This document shows, piece after piece, positions 24,754 to 33,808 of a stretch of 64,000 nt of DNA; position 1 is the first letter of the stretch, and each line of letters begins with the position of its first letter. The stretch lies in the NCBI GenBank assembly GCA_964449775.1, contig CAYVBQ010000004.1, positions 1-64,000 on the forward strand. The letters run 5' to 3'. A program made the position numbers and the translations under genes. The notes beneath the pieces were generated by a model. The model did no database searches. It was not told the DNA's origin and saw only the letters and a list, made by a program, of their open reading frames with translations. Origin of the DNA: Fen-1258 sp964449775. Lineage in GTDB: Bacteria; Bacteroidota; Ignavibacteria; Ignavibacteriales; Melioribacteraceae.

Positions 24754-25722
24754 ATGAAAAACATATTAGTTGTTTTTACAGGCGGGACGTTTTCTATGCG
24801 AATAGATGAAAAAACAAAATCAGCAATACCGTTTTTTCATGGAGAAGAATTAGTGGAAATGATTCCGGAAGCACGCTCGCTTGCCAATATTTCAGCATAT
24901 GAATTTGGAAATTATCCTGGCCCGCACATCACTCCGGATCTGATGTTGGAGTTATCTAAAAAAATTAAAGAATTTGTTCAACACAGAGACGTTGACGGCA
25001 TAATAATTACTCACGGAACGGACACGCTTGAAGAAACTGCCTACTTTTTAGACCTCACTATCAAAACAGAAAAACCAATTGTAGTAATTGGGGCGATGAA
25101 AACAAGCAGCGAACCGGATTGGGATGGACCCAAAAATCTTCTGGACGCCATTCATATTTGCAACAGCACCAATAGCAGAGATTTAGGTGTGCTTGTTTGT
25201 CTTAATGGGGAGATAAACGCAGCCAGCGAAGTAACAAAAACACATACGGAAGATGTAGAAACTTTTCGCAGTTTGGATTTTGGAATACTTGGATTTGTTG
25301 ACAAAGGAAAAGTAATTTATAATTGATTACCCCGTAAACTGGAAACGATAGAAATAGAAAAAATTAATTCTAATGTTGACCTTATTAAAGTCTATGCGGG
25401 AATGGATAAAAAATTTTTCTGCTACTCTGCAGATAGTGGAGTAGAAGGTGTTGTAGTTGAAGCAATGGGCGTTGGTAATGTTCCTCCGCCGGCTTTTGAA
25501 GGAATAAAGTATATTGTTGAAAAAAATATTCCGGTTGTTTTGGTGTCGCGCTGTCCCGCCGGAGAAACTCTCGATATCTACGGATACCCCGGCGCGGGGA
25601 AGTGGTTGAAACAACTGGGCGTGATCTTTACAGATTATCTCAATGGTCAGAAAGCAAGAATTAAAATGATGGTCTGTTTGGGACAAACAACGGATCAAAA
25701 TGAATTGAGAAAAATGTTTTAA
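24754..25722 (+). pseudogene. L-asparaginase (type I-like) with an in-frame TGA
   Basis: Translation starting at MKNILVVFTGGTFSM (RBS GAGAAGAAG) shows the asparaginase nucleophile loop TGGT (9-12) and the second active-site motif THGTDTLEETAYFL. It stops at a TGA at 25324-25326, codon 191. Reading on in the same frame gives LPRKLETIEIEK, then YAGMDKKFF, GVGNVPP, VSRCPAGE and a normal C-terminus ending at 25722. The total would be 322 residues, the usual length. At this place relatives have Arg after an IYN-like motif, so CGA to TGA (one C-to-T change) is the simplest explanation. It could be a real pseudogene or an assembly error. A separate restart at 25402 would lack the active site. Confidence 0.75.
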
Positions 25723-25728
25723 GTAACG

Positions 25729-26271
25729 ATGACAAAATATTATCAAACGAAAAATGATTTTTGGAATTCTTTCTCACCATGGATTGGAACAATTGTACTT
25801 CTGCTGGTAGTGGTTTATTATATTCTTAACGGAGGTCGCTTCACATTCATTGATTATATCAATCTACTAATTCATGAAGGCGGACACGGTATTTTTAAAA
25901 TCTTTGGAAAGTTTATCTATACTCTTGGCGGAACGCTAATGCAGATAATAATTCCCGGAATGTTCATTGTCTTTTCTCTTCTTAAGAAAAAGAAATTTGG
26001 TGCGCAGTTATTTCTGATTTGGCTTGGAGAAAACTTGATAAATATTAGTGTTTATGCCGCAGACGCAAAGGCTAAAAAACTCCCTCTTCTTGGCGGCAAT
26101 AGGGTTTATCATGACTGGAACTGGATTCTTAAGGAAACTGGATTACTGGAATATGATTATGCCGTTGGGTATTTCTTTTTCGGACTTGGCATTATGATGT
26201 TTATTGTTGCTCTTCTGATACCATTATTCGTTATAGAACACGAACACGCAAACATTTCCCTTAATATTTAG
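25729..26271 (+). CDS. Membrane protein with an HEGGH motif
   Basis: A 180-residue protein with about five hydrophobic segments. The second is preceded by INLLIHEGGHGIFKI: HExxH inside or beside a membrane segment is the zinc site of intramembrane metalloproteases such as the site-2 protease family. A later HDWNW stretch could give another ligand. I do not recognise a named family, so function is only suggested. The start ATG lies six bases after the asparaginase stop. Confidence 0.6.
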   Translation: MTKYYQTKNDFWNSFSPWIGTIVLLLVVVYYILNGGRFTFIDYINLLIHEGGHGIFKIFGKFIYTLGGTLMQIIIPGMFIVFSLLKKKKFGAQLFLIWLGENLINISVYAADAKAKKLPLLGGNRVYHDWNWILKETGLLEYDYAVGYFFFGLGIMMFIVALLIPLFVIEHEHANISLNI

Positions 26272-26457
26272 CAGGCAGTCAGTGAATAAAACTATTTTCC
26301 TCTAAGCGTTTGCCACGACATTAATCTGCGCAAGTGAAACACATCGTTACGGAGTAAGCTCCCCGCAGCTTGAGGCGAAGAGGTTCATATACTTTTGGCT
26401 ATGTGTTGTATGCAATAAACTCAGATGAACAACCCCCACACCCCACATCGAAAAAAG

Positions 26458-26482
26458 TGTGGGAATATTTGATATTCCCACA
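26458..26482 (-). terminator. Rho-independent terminator for the antiporter-like gene
   Basis: TGTGGGAATAT and ATATTCCCACA form an 11-bp stem with a 3-base loop. On the minus strand it is followed by CTTTTTTC. It lies just after the stop of the minus-strand transporter gene. Confidence 0.85.
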
Positions 26483-26493
26483 TTGAAATAATA

Positions 26494-27795
26494 TTAAGAC
26501 ATTAAAAGTAACTGTACAATAATGAAAATTGGTAAAAGAACGATTAGCGAAAATTTGTAAATGTAGGCAAAGAAATCCGGCATTTTAATATTGTTTTCTT
26601 CCGCAACGGCCTTAACCATAAAGTTTGGTCCATTGCCGATGTATGTCATCGAGCCAAATAATACCGAGCCAACAGAGATTGCTTTCAGAATTTCTTCCGG
26701 AATTCCGGCAACTAAGGTTCCGGTGTTAATGCCCAATCCCATAGCAAGAGAATGAAAAGTTACAGCTGTTGGAGTGTTGTCAAGAAAACTGCTCAATACG
26801 CCGGTGAAATAATAAAACTGATTTGCCGAAGCAACGCCCAATGTTTTTGCGTTTGATTCGAGAAAGAGCAAACAAGGAACCATGGTAATAAAAATTCCTA
26901 AAAACAAATAGGCAACTTCTTTAATCGGTTCCCATGTAAAATTGTTTGATACTCTCAAAAGATTAGTTGTGAAAAGGAGTGAAAGTGCCCCCATTCCAAG
27001 TATTGCACCCTCACGAATAAATTTGAAGTAATGATTCTCTCTAATGAAGGGTAGATATTGTTCGTTTAAGAAGGCAACGGATAAAACTACACCGATAAGC
27101 CAAATAAAATTTAAATTCCCCTGCACCTTAATTGGACGGATATTCAACTTATCCGCAAGTATTGCTTTTGCCGGTTCCCTTTTGTGGTAATAAGAATCAA
27201 CAATGAAATATACTATTAATAGAAGTAGATTAGTTAGAAGCCATTCGGGAGTTAATTTTAAGAACCATGTAAAAGGTGCACCGCGAAGGTACATCATGAA
27301 CAATGGCGGATCTCCAAGTGGAGTTAAGAGACCACCACAATTGGCAACTATTCCAATAAAGAAGAGAATTGTGTGAACTTTGAAAACTCTCTCTTTATTA
27401 GTCTGAATTACCGGTCTAATTAATAGCATTGCTGCACCGGTTGTTCCCATAAGAGAAGCAAGAACAGCCCCGATTGCGAGAAATAAAGTGTTGATAGCTG
27501 GTTTGGCTTCGATATCACCCGTAAGATAAATACCACCAGTTATAGTATAGAGAGCACCAAGAAGAATTATAAAAGGAATGTAGTCGAAAACAATCGTTTC
27601 AAAAAGTTTTTCACTTAATCCGGCAGTAAACAGATAAATTATAATTGGAAGACTAAGTACAATAGCAACGATGAACTTGTTTTTATTTTTCTCCCAAAAA
27701 TGGTTAAAGAAAAGGGGAAATACGGCTATTGATAAAAGCATTAGAATAAAAGGCAGCATACTGATAAGAGGAATTTGAATGTTTGTGTGTTCCAT
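26494..27795 (-). CDS. Sodium:proton antiporter/citrate transporter-like membrane protein
   Basis: A 433-residue protein with about 11-12 membrane helices. Characteristic loops are IVANCGGLLTPLGDPPLFMMY and, in the second half, SFLDNTPTAVTFHSLA and SMTYIGNGPNFMVKAVAE. This is the ion transporter superfamily that includes NhaD antiporters and citrate/arsenite permeases; the GDPPL and GNGPN re-entrant motifs fit the UIT/NhaD-like group. It may extrude Na+ in exchange for H+. A terminator follows it. Confidence 0.8.
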   Translation of the reverse strand: MEHTNIQIPLISMLPFILMLLSIAVFPLFFNHFWEKNKNKFIVAIVLSLPIIIYLFTAGLSEKLFETIVFDYIPFIILLGALYTITGGIYLTGDIEAKPAINTLFLAIGAVLASLMGTTGAAMLLIRPVIQTNKERVFKVHTILFFIGIVANCGGLLTPLGDPPLFMMYLRGAPFTWFLKLTPEWLLTNLLLLIVYFIVDSYYHKREPAKAILADKLNIRPIKVQGNLNFIWLIGVVLSVAFLNEQYLPFIRENHYFKFIREGAILGMGALSLLFTTNLLRVSNNFTWEPIKEVAYLFLGIFITMVPCLLFLESNAKTLGVASANQFYYFTGVLSSFLDNTPTAVTFHSLAMGLGINTGTLVAGIPEEILKAISVGSVLFGSMTYIGNGPNFMVKAVAEENNIKMPDFFAYIYKFSLIVLLPIFIIVQLLLMS

Positions 27796-27938
27796 TAAAA
27801 GAATCCGGTTTAGTTAAATGGTGGATCAAACATATAGCACATGCGAATTCTTATCAACAAAAAAATAAACATTATAAAAATGAAAGAGCCGAATGAATCT
27901 GGACTGAAATGAATTATGGCTGGTTCTAAAAACTATCT

Positions 27939-28022
27939 TTTGTAAAAATTTAACGCAGAGATCGCAATCCGCCACGGCGGAATAGGCAAAGTCCGCAGAG
28001 AATATTGAAGTTTTAAGAACCA
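27939..28022. repeat. Degraded dispersed repeat with a CCGCC hairpin inside
   Basis: AACGCAGAGATCGCAA, then TCCGCCACGGCGGA, then AGTCCGCAGAGAATA. The CCGCC/GGCGG hairpin breaks what looks like an older CGCAGAGA-type repeat. No gene in this 230-base gap. Confidence 0.45.
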
Positions 28023-28025
28023 CCT

Positions 28026-28406
28026 TTATTTCTTCAGAAGGTCTCTAATCTGAGTAAGAAGTAGAACTTCTTCGCTTGGTTTAGAAGGTTTAGTTTGCCT
28101 TGCTTCCTCTTTTTTCTTCAAGCGGTTCAAAGTTTTTATCATCATGAAGATTGCGAACGCAACGATAGTGAAATCGATAATAGTGTTTAAGAACACTCCA
28201 TATTTAATATTAACCCCGCTTGTTAGAGTTATGGACAAACTGCTGAAATCGATACCACCAACAAGTAAGCCAATGGGGGGCATTATAACATCAGCCACAA
28301 GTGAGGTAACGATTTTACCAAACGCGGCTCCGATGATAATACCAACAGCCATATCAATTACATTCCCCTTCATGGCAAAAGCTTTGAATTCGTCAACCAT
28401 CTTCAT
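28026..28406 (-). CDS. mscL: Large-conductance mechanosensitive channel MscL
   Basis: A 126-residue channel. The N-terminal helix FKAFAMKGNVIDMAVGIIIGAAFGKIV and the second membrane helix TIIDFTIVAFAIFMMI match MscL throughout. The C-terminal helical bundle ends LLLTQIRDLLKK. It opens under membrane tension to release solutes during osmotic downshock. The cytoplasmic linker (KPSKPSEE) is of normal length. Confidence 0.95.
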   Translation of the reverse strand: MKMVDEFKAFAMKGNVIDMAVGIIIGAAFGKIVTSLVADVIMPPIGLLVGGIDFSSLSITLTSGVNIKYGVFLNTIIDFTIVAFAIFMMIKTLNRLKKKEEARQTKPSKPSEEVLLLTQIRDLLKK

Positions 28407-28462
28407 CTAATTTCCCCTGTTTTGTTTATGGAAATGATTTTTCATAAAAAGTCCTTGATAAA

Positions 28463-29530
28463 TTATGTTTTTAAGATATCCAAATAATTTTTATATGCAA
28501 ACATGCGATTTCGTTGCTGCCCTGTAATTTCTTCCAGAATCTTTTCCTCAAGAAATTTTGTAATAACAACATTGGCTGTCTGTTTGTTAAGATTGAGTTC
28601 TTTTGTTACAAACGAAAGAGAAACAATTGGTCTGTTGAAAAGAAGATCGAAGAATTTTAATGAAGCAGATGAAACAAATTCCTTATTCAAAATTCTTTGG
28701 TAGTCGTTTTGTTCAAGCCGATATATATTTTTAATTGTTGCCGTTGTATTAATTGCCGCATCAATTACGATGTGAAGAAAAAATTTGATCCATGATTCCC
28801 AGCTTCTATTTTTTTCTAAATCTTCAAGTCGGTCAAAATACTCTGCCCGTCTTCTATGAAGTTGTTCTGAGAGTTGGAGCGTCGGCGCGGTCAATCTCTT
28901 TTTCCATAATAAATGAATTTGAAATAAAATTCTTCCCACAAGTCCATTCCCGCTGGAAAAAGGATGGATCATTTCAAATTGTGCGTGAATCAATGCCGCA
29001 TTCACAACAACCGGATAAGAAATATTAGAAGCTATGTAGTGCTCAAGCCCTTGCATTAATTCGGGGATTTCTTGAGGTTGAGGCGGAAGATATTTTGCGT
29101 TTGATGGGTTTGTTGAATATTGACTTACTAAAGTTTGAGTTTCTCGAAAGACACCGAATGAACCACTCTCATCCATGTTGTCTCTAAATAATTCTTTATG
29201 AATTGATTTTATGATATGTGAGGAACTGGAAACATCGCGTAATAACTTTTGTCCGAGTGAAAGCGAACTTATGTAATTATTAATTTTTCGCAACTCAGGT
29301 GTATCCTCCTGAACTAACAGCTTGAATAGATTTTGCATCGATAATTGTAAATCATCAACTAAGTTGCTGTTAAATGCCTCCAGAAGAGTGAGCATTGAAA
29401 TGATAAAATGGTTTTCCGGTAAAATGTTAATTGCACCATCTAATTGATACAACAACTTATCCGCTTCGTTAATTAAGGAAAATGTTTCTGAATCAAGCCG
29501 TATTTTAGGTTCGGGGGGAAGAGAATTCAT
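28463..29530 (-). CDS. Fic-domain protein with an altered active site
   Basis: A 355-residue protein: an N-terminal Fic-associated helical region, Fic core, and a C-terminal winged helix (FFDLLFNRPIVSLSFVTKELN). The Fic motif reads H189-P-F-S-S-G-N-G-L-V-G-R200. The canonical HPFx(D/E)GNGRxxR would have an acid at position 193 and Arg at 197; here they are Ser and Leu. The N-terminal inhibitory helix of this class has SxxxE(G/N); the matching region NSNLVDD lacks the Glu. Standard AMP transfer may therefore be impaired or altered. PPQPQEIPELM, typical of this subfamily, is present. Confidence 0.85.
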   Translation of the reverse strand: MNSLPPEPKIRLDSETFSLINEADKLLYQLDGAINILPENHFIISMLTLLEAFNSNLVDDLQLSMQNLFKLLVQEDTPELRKINNYISSLSLGQKLLRDVSSSSHIIKSIHKELFRDNMDESGSFGVFRETQTLVSQYSTNPSNAKYLPPQPQEIPELMQGLEHYIASNISYPVVVNAALIHAQFEMIHPFSSGNGLVGRILFQIHLLWKKRLTAPTLQLSEQLHRRRAEYFDRLEDLEKNRSWESWIKFFLHIVIDAAINTTATIKNIYRLEQNDYQRILNKEFVSSASLKFFDLLFNRPIVSLSFVTKELNLNKQTANVVITKFLEEKILEEITGQQRNRMFAYKNYLDILKT

Positions 29531-29720
29531 CTTATCCCATGATCAGTTATTACTGACTTAATATTGCACGAATTTTTGTATAAGTCAATATATTCTGACT
29601 TAAAGTAGTTGTAGTGGGGCGCGATTCTAAAAATTCTGACCAAAATATGATTTACTTCTCAAAACCGTAAGATGTCCTGATGGTTATAGCAAATCTTGGG
29701 TTCTGAGCAGAAGGATCTAC

Positions 29721-30083
29721 TTAACTCAGAAGGTCTTCGTCTCTATATAATAATAAAATTGCAGCTTGGGAGACGATTACGAATTTCTCTTTTTCAATTT
29801 CAACTTCGATAGCGTCTTTACGAAGAAATACAGCAAAGTCTCCCTCCCGAGCTTGCAAAGGAATATACTTTGTGGATTTTTTGTCTCGCCACGGTTCATC
29901 ATCATCAGCGGGCATTCCTATTGGGTATCCGGGACCAACTTTAATAACATAACCACCCTGAACTTTTTCCTTTTCTTGCACACCCGGTGGAAGATAGAGA
30001 CCGCTATTTGTTTTGTTGAGATTTTCTTCCGGACGAATAAGAACTCGGTCGCCTACAATAATTATCTTTTCTGTGTTTATCAT
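29721..30083 (-). CDS. GroES-like co-chaperonin family protein
   Basis: Start chosen at MINTEKIIIVGDRVLIRPEE. The 120-residue product has the GroES fold pattern IIVGDRVLIRPEE, NSGLYLPPGVQEKEKVQGGYVIKVGPG and EGDFAVFLRKDAIEVEIEKEK, but it is longer than standard GroES and has an added acidic loop (PADDDEPWRDKK). It may be a specialised co-chaperonin. A closely similar but truncated second copy is at 57549-57887. Confidence 0.8.
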   Translation of the reverse strand: MINTEKIIIVGDRVLIRPEENLNKTNSGLYLPPGVQEKEKVQGGYVIKVGPGYPIGMPADDDEPWRDKKSTKYIPLQAREGDFAVFLRKDAIEVEIEKEKFVIVSQAAILLLYRDEDLLS

Positions 30084-30168
30084 TTTTTTCACTTGTTGTT
30101 TCTCCAAAAATAACAAATGAAAAAGAGAGCTTCAAATAGTTATCTTTCATTAAAAGAGATGGATAATT

Positions 30169-30771
30169 ATGAAAGAGACTTGGAATACTCGTTATGCCGG
30201 GACAGATTTTATTTATGGCACTGAACCAAATCAATTTCTGAAATATGAACTAAGCAAAATTACACCCGGTAAAATTCTTTTTCTTGGAGAAGGCGAAGGA
30301 CGAAATGCTGTATATGCAGCTACACTTGGTTGGGATGTTGATGCGGTTGATTACAGCGCTTCCGGAAAAATTAAGGCCGAAACGCTGGCGACCGAGAAAG
30401 GTGTTAAGATAAACTATTTTGTTGACGATCTTTCTACATATACACCAGAACAAAATTATTACAACGCTGTTGTTCTTATTTATCTTCATCTCGAAGAAGA
30501 ACTGCGCGAGAAGGTACATCAAAATGCTTTAGCGTCTCTAAAACCGGGCGGAAAAATAATATTCGAGGCTTTTGAAAAAGAACAGCTAAAAAACAATTCC
30601 GGCGGACCAAAGAGCATAGAATTGCTCTACTCACTTCAGGATATTGTTGAGGATTTCATTGATCTTGATTTTGAAAAACTCTCCAAGGAAAAAATCGTTT
30701 TGAATGAGGGAAAGGGCCACGAAGGAGAAGCAATAGTAATTCGTTTTGTTGGAGTAAAGCCCCAAGTCTGA
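30169..30771 (+). CDS. Class I SAM-dependent methyltransferase (TehB-like)
   Basis: A 200-residue methyltransferase. The N-terminus WNTRYAGTDFIYGTEPN is typical of TehB/thiopurine-type enzymes, then SAM motif I ILFLGEGEGRNAVYAATLG, acidic motif VDAVDYS and motif IV AVVLIYLHL; the late KPGGKIIFEAF is motif VI. The substrate is not known. The protein is cytosolic. It is divergent from the GroES-like gene. Confidence 0.82.
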   Translation: MKETWNTRYAGTDFIYGTEPNQFLKYELSKITPGKILFLGEGEGRNAVYAATLGWDVDAVDYSASGKIKAETLATEKGVKINYFVDDLSTYTPEQNYYNAVVLIYLHLEEELREKVHQNALASLKPGGKIIFEAFEKEQLKNNSGGPKSIELLYSLQDIVEDFIDLDFEKLSKEKIVLNEGKGHEGEAIVIRFVGVKPQV

Positions 30772-30893
30772 TACACGCCGCGAGATTCATGCGGCAAGCC
30801 GATCAACACAAAGGAAAACTTTTTACTTGACAACGGAAGAGACGTTTCTTATGTTGGAAACCAGAAAAACCAAAATAGTTTCTACGAGGGACA

Positions 30894-31502
30894 ATGGAAG
30901 AAAAAGAAAAGATACTGGAATTCACAGAAGAAAAATTATTTAGTCAGGGTTTTCATAAAACCACAATGGCGGAAATTTCTTCCGAATTGCGAATGAGCAA
31001 GAAAACGATTTACAAATACTTTCCTTCAAAGCTCGATTTAGTTGATGCAATTGCCAATCGTTTTACAGAAAGAATGAAAGGAAAAGTTGTTCCGTTATTA
31101 GAAAGTGATAAAAACGCAGTTGAAAAAATCATTGGACTTATTTCCCTCTTGAGTAAAACAGCTGCAAAAATAGGAGATAAAATTTTTGCCGAACTAAAAA
31201 CTCATTTTCCAACCGTATGGCAGCGTATAGATAAATTCCGAACTGAAATGATGTATGCAAATCTTTCAAAAGTAATAGACCAGGGAAAGAACGAAGGACT
31301 TATAGAAGATTATCCCACTCCATTAATTATGAATATTTTAGTAAATGCTGTGCGAAGCACGGTTAATCCGGAGTTTATACTTAATAACAACTTTTCAATG
31401 AAAGTTGCTGCTCAGATAACCTTCAAGATTATTCTGAACGGAATTCTTACCGAAAAAGGAAAAGAACAATTTGTTAAATCGATGAAAGAGATAGAACAAT
31501 GA
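30894..31502 (+). CDS. TetR/AcrR-family transcriptional regulator
   Basis: A 202-residue protein with a TetR helix-turn-helix in the N-terminal part: FSQGFHKTTMAEISSELRMS, then KKTIYKYFPSKLDL. The C-terminal ligand domain is of ordinary length. It starts the efflux operon and its last codons overlap the TolC-like gene's ATG (ATGA, 31499-31502). It probably controls its own operon, which it senses through a compound exported by the pump. Confidence 0.9.
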   Translation: MEEKEKILEFTEEKLFSQGFHKTTMAEISSELRMSKKTIYKYFPSKLDLVDAIANRFTERMKGKVVPLLESDKNAVEKIIGLISLLSKTAAKIGDKIFAELKTHFPTVWQRIDKFRTEMMYANLSKVIDQGKNEGLIEDYPTPLIMNILVNAVRSTVNPEFILNNNFSMKVAAQITFKIILNGILTEKGKEQFVKSMKEIEQ

Positions 31503-32764
31503 AAAACATTTTGACCGTACTAACTATTTATGCAATGCTTTCGAGCGGAGTATCTGCTCAAACAAAACTGACTCTTGATGAGTGTTACACAAAAGCGCGC
31601 GAAAATTATCCGCTCATTAAACAAAAAGAATACATTGCCAAGAGCAAAGATTATAATGTCAGTAATGTTTGGAAGGGCTACTTTCCTCAGATTACAATCA
31701 GCGGACAAGCAACATATCAATCCGATGTAACTTCTTTGCCTATTTCTATTCCGGGAATGATAATTGAATTGCTTACAAAAGATCAATACAAAGCGGTAGC
31801 AGATGTAACACAGGTAATTTACGATGGCGGAGTAATGAGAGCGCAAGCCGATATTCAAAAAGCAACAGCCGATGCAGACGATCAGAAAATAGAAATTGAA
31901 TTGCTGAAAGTGAAAGATAGAATCAACCAAATTTATTTTGGAATACTTCTTCTCAACGAGCAGGTTATTCAAACAGATTTGATTAAGAAAGATTTGAACG
32001 CATCGTTTGATAAGTTAAACGCCGCTTTAGCCAATGGAACAGCGACCAAGCCAAATGTAGATATTCTTAAAGCCGAGTTGCTTAAAACAGTTCAAAGAGA
32101 GATAGAACTGAGATCATCGCGCAAATCTTTTATTGATATGCTCGGTTTGTTGATCAATCAACGATTAGAGGAATCTCAAAAACTTGAGCAGCCGGTTATT
32201 CAAAACGTCTCCGGCATAGACGAAATTAACAGACCTGAATTAAAACTTTACACTTCGCAAAAAAATCTTATTGATAACCAAAGCGGATTGACGCTTGCAA
32301 AAATTCTTCCAAAAGCGAGTTTGTTTTTCCAGGGCGGTTACGGAAAACCAACATTAAATATGTTTAGGAATAATTTTGATTGGTATTACATCGCCGGTGC
32401 GCGGCTTACCTGGTCGATATCTAATTTATATTCTTTTAGTAACGAGAATGAAATAACCGGGCTGAACAAAAAATCTGTTGATGCGCAGAAAGAAACTTTT
32501 CTCCTAAATACTAATCTTTCTTTGAAGCAGCAAAGCAGCGAGATTGAAAAACTGAACAAGCTAATCAAGGTTGATGAGGAAATTATTTCTATCAGAACAT
32601 CTGTGAAAGAATCCGCCAAAGCACAACTCGAAAACGGAGTGATTACTTCAAACGATTTTATCCGTGAGTTGAATGCGGAAGATCAAGCAAAGCAAAATTT
32701 GACTATACACACAATTCAGCTTTTGCTTGCTCAGCAGAATTACAGAATTACAACAGGAAACTAA
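31499..32764 (+). CDS. TolC-like outer-membrane efflux protein
   Basis: A 421-residue protein with a signal peptide (residues 1-20, cut after VSAQ) and two OEP-type repeats rich in coiled coils (ATADADDQKIEIELLKVKDRI; QKETFLLNTNLSLKQQSSEIE). It forms the outer-membrane channel of the efflux complex that follows. The next gene in the operon begins 25 bases later. Confidence 0.88.
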   Translation: MKNILTVLTIYAMLSSGVSAQTKLTLDECYTKARENYPLIKQKEYIAKSKDYNVSNVWKGYFPQITISGQATYQSDVTSLPISIPGMIIELLTKDQYKAVADVTQVIYDGGVMRAQADIQKATADADDQKIEIELLKVKDRINQIYFGILLLNEQVIQTDLIKKDLNASFDKLNAALANGTATKPNVDILKAELLKTVQREIELRSSRKSFIDMLGLLINQRLEESQKLEQPVIQNVSGIDEINRPELKLYTSQKNLIDNQSGLTLAKILPKASLFFQGGYGKPTLNMFRNNFDWYYIAGARLTWSISNLYSFSNENEITGLNKKSVDAQKETFLLNTNLSLKQQSSEIEKLNKLIKVDEEIISIRTSVKESAKAQLENGVITSNDFIRELNAEDQAKQNLTIHTIQLLLAQQNYRITTGN

Positions 32765-32789
32765 TTCATAATTAATAATAGATAAGAAA

Positions 32790-33800
32790 ATGAAGCTACT
32801 ATTTGGAAACATCATTAAAAACAGCAGAGAATATTATTTGTCATTGCGAGTCCCGATTGTTTTTATCGGGGCGAAGCAATCCCAACAAAAAAGATTGCTT
32901 CACTTCGTTCGCAATGACTTTCTAGCCGCATTAATATTATTGCTAATTCTTATGGGCTGCGGCAACGGAAACGGAAAGTTTGATGCAAGCGGAACATTTG
33001 AATCGGAAGAAATAATTGTTTCTTCAGAGGCGATGGGCAAGCTCATCCGTTTTGATGTTGAAGAGGGCATGCAACTTAAACAGAATCAAAGAGTTGGATT
33101 GGTTGATACACTTCAACTCTACTTAAAAAAGAAGCAACTCGAAGCTACTATCAAAGCGGTGTTGAGCAAGCAGCCCGATGTTGCAATACAGCTCGCCGCA
33201 ATAGAAGAGCAAACAAAAACCGCTGCAACCGAGAAGAAGAGAATCGAAAATCTTGTTAAATCCAACGCGGCAACAACCAAGCAGCTCGATGACATAAACG
33301 CTCAACTTGATTTGCTGAACAAGCAGTACAACGCAACTAAATCGAATCTCATAATTACTAAGCAAGGTTTGCAGAGCGAGACTTTCCCTTTGCAAGCACA
33401 AATTGAGCAGATACAAGATCAGATCAACAAGAGCAAAATTATAAATCCGGTCGAAGGAACTGTTTTGACTCGTTACGCAAAACAGAACGAAGTAACGGCA
33501 ACTGGAAAAGCGCTTTACAAAATTGCGGATCTATCAACCATGACATTGCGCGCATACATCAACGGCGACCAGCTTGGACAAATAAAGCTTGGACAAAAAA
33601 TTAAAGTGTTTGTTGACAAAGGAAACGGCGAACAAAAAGAAATGAGCGGAGAAATTTATTGGGTCTCTTCAAAAGCAGAATTTACCCCTAAGACAATTCA
33701 AACAAAAGACGAACGCGCTAATCTTGTTTATGCAATTAAAGTAAAAGTAGTTAACGATGGCTATCTGAAAATCGGTATGTACGGCGAAGTTAAATTTTAA
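32790..33800 (+). CDS. HlyD-family periplasmic adaptor lipoprotein with a repeat in its leader
   Basis: A 336-residue protein. A lipobox LLILMGC puts the lipidated Cys at about residue 57. The biotinyl-lipoyl and hairpin domains (residues about 70-250) and a beta-barrel segment (DLSTMTLRAYINGDQLGQI) are typical of membrane-fusion proteins. The first 40 residues before the lipoprotein signal are odd. They are mostly encoded by a dispersed 79-base inverted repeat (32840-32918) that lies in frame. The true start may be the ATG at 32790 or a TTG inside the repeat (about 32896). It bridges the ABC pump to TolC. Confidence 0.82.
   Translation: MKLLFGNIIKNSREYYLSLRVPIVFIGAKQSQQKRLLHFVRNDFLAALILLLILMGCGNGNGKFDASGTFESEEIIVSSEAMGKLIRFDVEEGMQLKQNQRVGLVDTLQLYLKKKQLEATIKAVLSKQPDVAIQLAAIEEQTKTAATEKKRIENLVKSNAATTKQLDDINAQLDLLNKQYNATKSNLIITKQGLQSETFPLQAQIEQIQDQINKSKIINPVEGTVLTRYAKQNEVTATGKALYKIADLSTMTLRAYINGDQLGQIKLGQKIKVFVDKGNGEQKEMSGEIYWVSSKAEFTPKTIQTKDERANLVYAIKVKVVNDGYLKIGMYGEVKF
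32840..32918. repeat. Dispersed inverted repeat, GTCATTGCGAG...CGCAATGAC type, inside a gene
   Basis: Left arm GTCATTGCGAG followed by the small hairpin CCCGAT...ATCGGG and GAAGCAATC; right arm GATTGCTTCAC...TTCGTTCGCAATGAC. It is the same family as repeats at 34735-34815 and 35619-35705. Here it is translated as part of the leader of the HlyD lipoprotein. Confidence 0.85.
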
Positions 33801-33808
33801 GTGAGATT

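Noticed and set aside
25327..25746. Minus-strand frame of 139 codons
   Set aside because: It is antisense to the second half of the asparaginase, whose plus-strand translation is clearly conserved.
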